From Ignavibacterium sp. (GTDB lineage: Bacteria > Zixibacteria > MSB-5A5 > GN15 > PGXB01), in the NCBI GenBank assembly GCA_020724775.1, contig DYGG01000001.1, forward strand, positions 62,001 to 126,000: DNA of 64,000 nucleotides, in the 5' to 3' direction. The notes below the pieces were generated by a model. The model searched no databases and had not been told where the DNA came from. It was given only the letters and a program-made list of their open reading frames with translations. A program made the translations under genes and the position numbers. Numbering within the stretch: the stretch's first letter is position 1; every line of letters begins with the position of its first letter. Positions 60,087-64,000 of the stretch are shown here, piece after piece.

Positions 60087-61780
60087 ATGTCTGCCGAACT
60101 CGGAACGATGCTGGTCAAGGCGGGGAAAATTACCCAGGACCAGCTGGAAAAAGCATTAGCAATTTTCAAAGAGAAGAAAGGCAAGTTTGAGCAGATTCTC
60201 GTCTCTATCGGGGCGGTCTCTTCAGAAGAAGAGATTACCACCTTTGTCGGCAAACAACTCAATATGGGGACTATGCGTCTGTCCGACATTGAGTTGAATC
60301 CGGAAATCGTCAAATTGATTCCGCTTGATATCGCCCGAAAATTCAATGTCATCGCTATTTCGAAACTGAATAAGAATCTGATTGTCGCCATCTCCGACCC
60401 GAATAATATTTATGTGCTGGATGCCATAAAATTTATCACAGGGTGTTCTATCCAGCCAGTCATTTCCCGGAAAAAGCGATTCAGAAATCGATTGAAACTT
60501 ATTATCACGATGAGAATGCCTTCTCTCAAATTGTAAAGGGACTCGAAGAAAGTACCGACCTTGAAGTTGTCTCAGAAAGTGATGACGGTCCCTCTGAGGA
60601 CGACCTGCGCTCGGCGGTTCAGGACAAACCACTGGTCAAACTGGTCGATTCAATAATTTCAGACGCCATCCGTATGGGGGCATCGGATATTCATTTTGAG
60701 ACCTACGAAAAGAGAATAAGAGTGCGCTTCCGCGTTGACGGTGACCTGCGCGAGATGGCGCCTCTGCCGTTCAAATACCGAGCGGCTATCGTATCCCGCG
60801 TTAAAGTCATGGCTGATTTAGACATATCGGAACGCCGTCTCCCCCAGGATGGTCGCATAAAAATCAAACTGGGAGAAAGAACAGTGGACCTTCGTGTTTC
60901 AGTCCTTCCCACCATTTACGGCGAAAAGGTGGTTATGCGAATTCTGGACCCGAAGGCTCTAATGGTGGATATGACTCGCCTGGGATTTAATGAAGCCTCT
61001 CTAAGGAGATTTGACGAGGCGATACACCTTCCTTACGGCATAATTCTTGTAACCGGTCCGACCGGTTCCGGTAAAACAACTACACTGTATTCGGCGCTCA
61101 AGGCAATTAATACCGTCGATGTCAATATTATGACAGCCGAAGACCCGGTGGAGTTCAATTTTGACGGTATTAATCAGGTGCTGGTGCGGACCGATATTGG
61201 TCTGACATTTGCCGTCGCTTTGCGCTCTTTTTTGCGGCAGGACCCGGACATTATAATGGTCGGTGAGATTCGTGACGGAGAGACGGCGGAAATTGCTATT
61301 CGCGCCGCTCTTACAGGTCACCTGGTATTCTCGACACTTCACACCAACGACGCTCCTTCATCGATAAACCGCCTTGTCGATATGGGGGTGCCGGGCTATC
61401 TGGTAGCCTCAGCGACGCGACTCATTATGGCACAGCGAATGGTGCGCAAAATCTGCCAGAGTTGCAAGGAAGAACATGCTCTGACCGAGGAGCAAATTCA
61501 GGCAATCAGTGTCCCGGAGTTTCTGATAAAGAGTTTCAAGGCTTTTAGGGGCCGGGGATGTAACGAATGCAACAATACCGGTCTGGCCGGTCGTACCGGC
61601 ATTTATGAAGTTATGCCAATTACGCCAGCGATAGAGCACTTGATTCTTTCTTCGGCGTCAGATACTCAAATTCGCGAGCAGGCGATAAAAGAGGGGATGT
61701 TCACCCTGCGGATGGCGGCGGTTGAGAAAATGAACCAGGGACTTATCACGATAGACGAAGTCTTTGGCGTGACCAGCTGA
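60087..61780 (+). pseudogene. pilB: Type IV pilus extension ATPase PilB with a one-base frameshift
   Basis: The N-terminal part (MshEN-type domain, frame from 60087) shifts to another frame between about 60466 and 60476. Adding one C to the TTTCCC run restores 'VIS-PEKAIQKSIETYY' and a product of ~564 residues, normal for PilB. The rest is intact: Walker A 'GPTGSGKTTTLY', Asp box and Walker B 'DPDIIMVGEIRDGE', His box 'TGHLVFSTLHTND' and the zinc Cys pairs 'CQSCKEEH' and 'CNECNNTG'. PilB drives pilus extension. The shift may be a sequence error or real; slippage at G-AAA-AAG (60470-60476) is a third option. Confidence 0.85.
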
Positions 61781-61931
61781 CCCCGCCTCTTATAAAACCC
61801 CCAAATTCCTTAGAATTCATTGAGTTATTGGCTTCTTCGAGCCAGATTTTCATCAAGATTTCTCGAAAAATTCCGATACAGTATTAGGATAATTTGTCTG
61901 TTAATTTTCTGCTTTTCCGAGGGAGAAAGTT

Positions 61932-63008
61932 ATGATAACTCTTCGCCAGTTGCTTGAAGATATGGTCAAAATGGATGCCTCCGATCTGCATCTGACAGTC
62001 GGTTCGCCGCCGGTGGTCCGTGTAGATGGCAAACTGGTTCGGATGGCGTATGATACCCTCACGCCCGATATGACCAAGAAACTGGCATATTCCATCATGA
62101 ACGAGAAACAGCGTCTAAAATTCGAGACCAGTTCGGAACTTGACCTCTCCTTTGGGATTGAGAATATGAGCCGATTCCGCTGCAATGTCTTTATGCAACG
62201 GGGCAATGTCGCGGTGGCGCTTCGGCAGATACCCTATAAAGTCAAGACTTTTGAAGAACTCGGCTTGCCTAAAGTAGTATCGGAATTTGCTCGACTTCCG
62301 CGCGGGTTAGTGCTGGTGACCGGTCCTACCGGCTCGGGTAAATCTACGACCCTGGCCGCCATTATTGACAAAATCAATCGTGAGCGGCAGTGCCATATCA
62401 TTACCGTGGAAGACCCTATTGAGTATCTTCATCGACATCAGTCGTCGATTGTCAATCAGAGAGAGGTTTACAGCGATACGCAGTCATTCTCCGCGGCATT
62501 GAAATATGCCCTTCGGGAAGACCCCGATGTCGTTCTCGTCGGTGAGATGCGCGACCTGGAGACGATTGAATCGGCGCTCAATATCTCGGAAACTGGACAT
62601 CTGGCGTTCGCCACTCTGCATACCAATTCCACGGCGGAATCAATTAACCGTATTATAGACGTTTTCCCCACCAATCAGCAAGAGCAGGTTAGAACTTCGC
62701 TGTCCTTTTCACTTCAGGCGGTGGTATCGCAATGTCTCATTCCCCGCATCGGCGGCGGTCGCGTTATGTCGCTGGAGATAATGGTCTGCACTCCGGCCAT
62801 TCGGGCGTTGATTAGAGACGATAAGGTACATCAGATATACAGCATGATTCAGTCGGGACAGAAATACGGCATGAAGACAATGAATCAGTCGTTAGCCGAG
62901 CTGTACAACGCCGGGAGGATTACTCTGAACGATGCCATGGGCTACAGTTCGAATATCCAGGAATTGAATGAGATGTTGACAAGAGGAAAAACGCCGGTCA
63001 TGGCTTGA
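61932..63008 (+). CDS. pilT: Type IV pilus retraction ATPase PilT
   Basis: A 358-residue ATPase with 'DLHLTVGSPPVVRVDG' at the start, Walker A 'GPTGSGKSTTLAA', Walker B 'DPDVVLVGEMRD' and the PilT-type C-terminal 'IRALIRDDKVHQIYSMIQ' (AIRNLIRE-like motif). It powers retraction and twitching. GAGGGAGAAAG precedes the ATG. 151 bp of unmarked sequence separates it from pilB. Confidence 0.96.
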   Translation: MITLRQLLEDMVKMDASDLHLTVGSPPVVRVDGKLVRMAYDTLTPDMTKKLAYSIMNEKQRLKFETSSELDLSFGIENMSRFRCNVFMQRGNVAVALRQIPYKVKTFEELGLPKVVSEFARLPRGLVLVTGPTGSGKSTTLAAIIDKINRERQCHIITVEDPIEYLHRHQSSIVNQREVYSDTQSFSAALKYALREDPDVVLVGEMRDLETIESALNISETGHLAFATLHTNSTAESINRIIDVFPTNQQEQVRTSLSFSLQAVVSQCLIPRIGGGRVMSLEIMVCTPAIRALIRDDKVHQIYSMIQSGQKYGMKTMNQSLAELYNAGRITLNDAMGYSSNIQELNEMLTRGKTPVMA

Positions 63009-63034
63009 GTGATGACCGGGGAAGGGAATAGATT

Positions 63035-64000
63035 ATGCCAGTCTATGAATACAAAGGGAAGACTCTCGCGGGAGCCTTAGTACAGGGAGAGCTCACGGCC
63101 GGGAGCCGCGAAGAGTTGGAACGAGTGCTTCGTCAGAACCGTATTCTCGTTTCCAGCATTCGCAAGAAGCCGGCTGAGTTGAAAATAAAGATCGGCACCG
63201 GCATAAAGAAAGTTGACATCTCTCGTTTCACCCGTCAATTCGCCACCATGATTGGGGCTGGCTTGCCGATGGTCCAGTGTCTGGAAATTCTCGCGACTCA
63301 GATGGAGAGTAAAGAACTCTGTCATATCATAAGTCAGGTCAAGGAGTCAGTCCAGGGAGGCTCGACCCTGGCGGAGGCGCTGGGACGGCATCCCAAGGTC
63401 TTCGACCACCTTTATGTGAATATGGTGGAAGCGGGCGAGATGGGTGGCGCGCTCGACACCATTCTGGTGCGACTGGCAGTCTATCGGGAAAAGGCCGACG
63501 CCCTGGTCCGCAAAGTAAAGGGAGCGATGGTTTATCCGACAGTTGTGGCGGTGGTTGCCATCGGCGTGACAATCGCCATGTTGACTTTCATAGTTCCCGT
63601 ATTTGCCAAAATGTTCAGCGGGCTCGGAGCGGAACTGCCGAAACCGACCCAAATCGTGCTGGGTATTAGCCATTTCCTTAAAGGATATTTCCTCTATCTC
63701 GTTCTTGGCACCTTTGCCTTTACGGCGGGATTTATTTACTGGGTGCGGACAGAATCAGGGCGGGCAATGTTTGATGCCGGCCTTTTAAAAGCCCCCGTTT
63801 TCGGCAACCTGGTGCGCAAGTCCTCCGTGGCGCGGTTCACCCGCACTCTGGGAACGCTGATTTCTTCAGGTGTCTCGATTCTGGATGCCCTGGAAATCAC
63901 TGCCAAGACTGCCGGCAATGTGGTCATTGCCAAGGCTATCAGAAAATCGGTGCTCTCGATTGCGGAAGGTGATACTATCACGGCTCCTCTGAAAGAAACC
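63035..64000 (+). CDS. pilC: Type IV pilus platform protein PilC (3' end outside window)
   Basis: The frame from ATG 63035 is open to the window end (322 codons). 'YEYKGKTLAGALVQGEL' at the start and two GspF domains ('FTRQFATMIGAGLPMVQCLE', 'FTRTLGTLISSGVSILDALE') with membrane helices between identify the inner-membrane platform protein. GAAGGGAA precedes the start. Confidence 0.93.
   Translation, partial: MPVYEYKGKTLAGALVQGELTAGSREELERVLRQNRILVSSIRKKPAELKIKIGTGIKKVDISRFTRQFATMIGAGLPMVQCLEILATQMESKELCHIISQVKESVQGGSTLAEALGRHPKVFDHLYVNMVEAGEMGGALDTILVRLAVYREKADALVRKVKGAMVYPTVVAVVAIGVTIAMLTFIVPVFAKMFSGLGAELPKPTQIVLGISHFLKGYFLYLVLGTFAFTAGFIYWVRTESGRAMFDAGLLKAPVFGNLVRKSSVARFTRTLGTLISSGVSILDALEITAKTAGNVVIAKAIRKSVLSIAEGDTITAPLKET

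Noticed and set aside
60443-61780. A separate shorter pilus ATPase gene starting at 60443
   Set aside because: The start has no ribosome-binding site and lies inside the N-terminal domain; joining with the frame from 60087 gives one normal PilB.
1-64000. CRISPR arrays, tRNA or rRNA genes, prophage
   Set aside because: No spaced identical repeats, no cloverleaf-like sequence and no phage structural genes were seen by eye; a covariance-model search would be needed to be certain about small RNAs.

Overview
The window is a gene-dense bacterial chromosome segment of moderate GC content. I see no rRNA, tRNA, CRISPR array or complete mobile element. The best guess for the organism is a Gram-negative bacterium of the FCB side of the tree, most like candidate phylum Zixibacteria. 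This is inferred from three secreted proteins with dockerin-type C-termini of the style 'GDxNxxGxVNILDxxxLxxYLYxxGPxP', two proteins with 'NYPNPFN' FlgD-like sorting domains, an outer-membrane barrel, OmpA-type proteins and a Myxococcus-like MglA/roadblock system beside type IV pilus genes. No marker gene here proves the assignment.

Layout. 1-6222: a partial gene, then a zinc-finger (anti-sigma-like) protein and a Lon-protease-domain membrane protein, then a secreted FN3/dockerin protein. 6572-11876: an ECF sigma factor, a second zinc-finger protein, a TPR-CHAT (caspase-like) protein and a secreted subtilisin with dockerin, tightly packed or overlapping. 12199-15699: a second subtilisin, a lipoprotein and a PUR-family nucleic-acid-binding protein. 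15710-24977 (minus strand): a housekeeping operon reading rpsU, yqeY, cvpA, mutS2, dnaG, recN and an LtaS-like sulfatase, with a consensus promoter in front of rpsU. 25139-27485: an FG-GAP propeller protein and a repeat-rich gap with an IS481-like remnant and a REP-like palindrome. 27486-32776: HIT protein, motAB, then yebC-ruvC-ruvA-ruvB. 32841-38229: a broken REP-associated transposase, a barrel protein, a DUF1003 protein, three EamA transporters and a small membrane protein. 38423-44794: a selenocysteine peroxiredoxin, an OmpA-like protein, an RRM protein, a LiaF-like protein, argF, a lipoprotein and a thioesterase. 44934-54320: a secreted M28 peptidase, an unknown protein, a ferredoxin with its reductase, rpsT, murJ and comEC. 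54421-64000: PATAN/DUF4388, roadblock and MglA genes running into pilB, pilT and pilC.

Most notable. (1) Two neighbouring modules share a plan: a soluble H-x3-C-x2-C zinc-finger regulator, then a large protein with a protease-like domain (Lon S16 in one, CHAT in the other), then a secreted dockerin protein. The CHAT module also has its own ECF sigma factor, so CHAT-controlled release of a sigma factor is a reasonable but untested idea. (2) The peroxiredoxin has an in-frame UGA exactly at the peroxidatic cysteine, with a SECIS-like hairpin behind it. (3) A Ras-like GTPase with a long tail sits among four roadblock proteins directly upstream of the pilus motor ATPases. Two conserved genes, mutS2 (one in-frame UGA) and pilB (one-base frameshift), are interrupted. 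These may be sequence errors or real.
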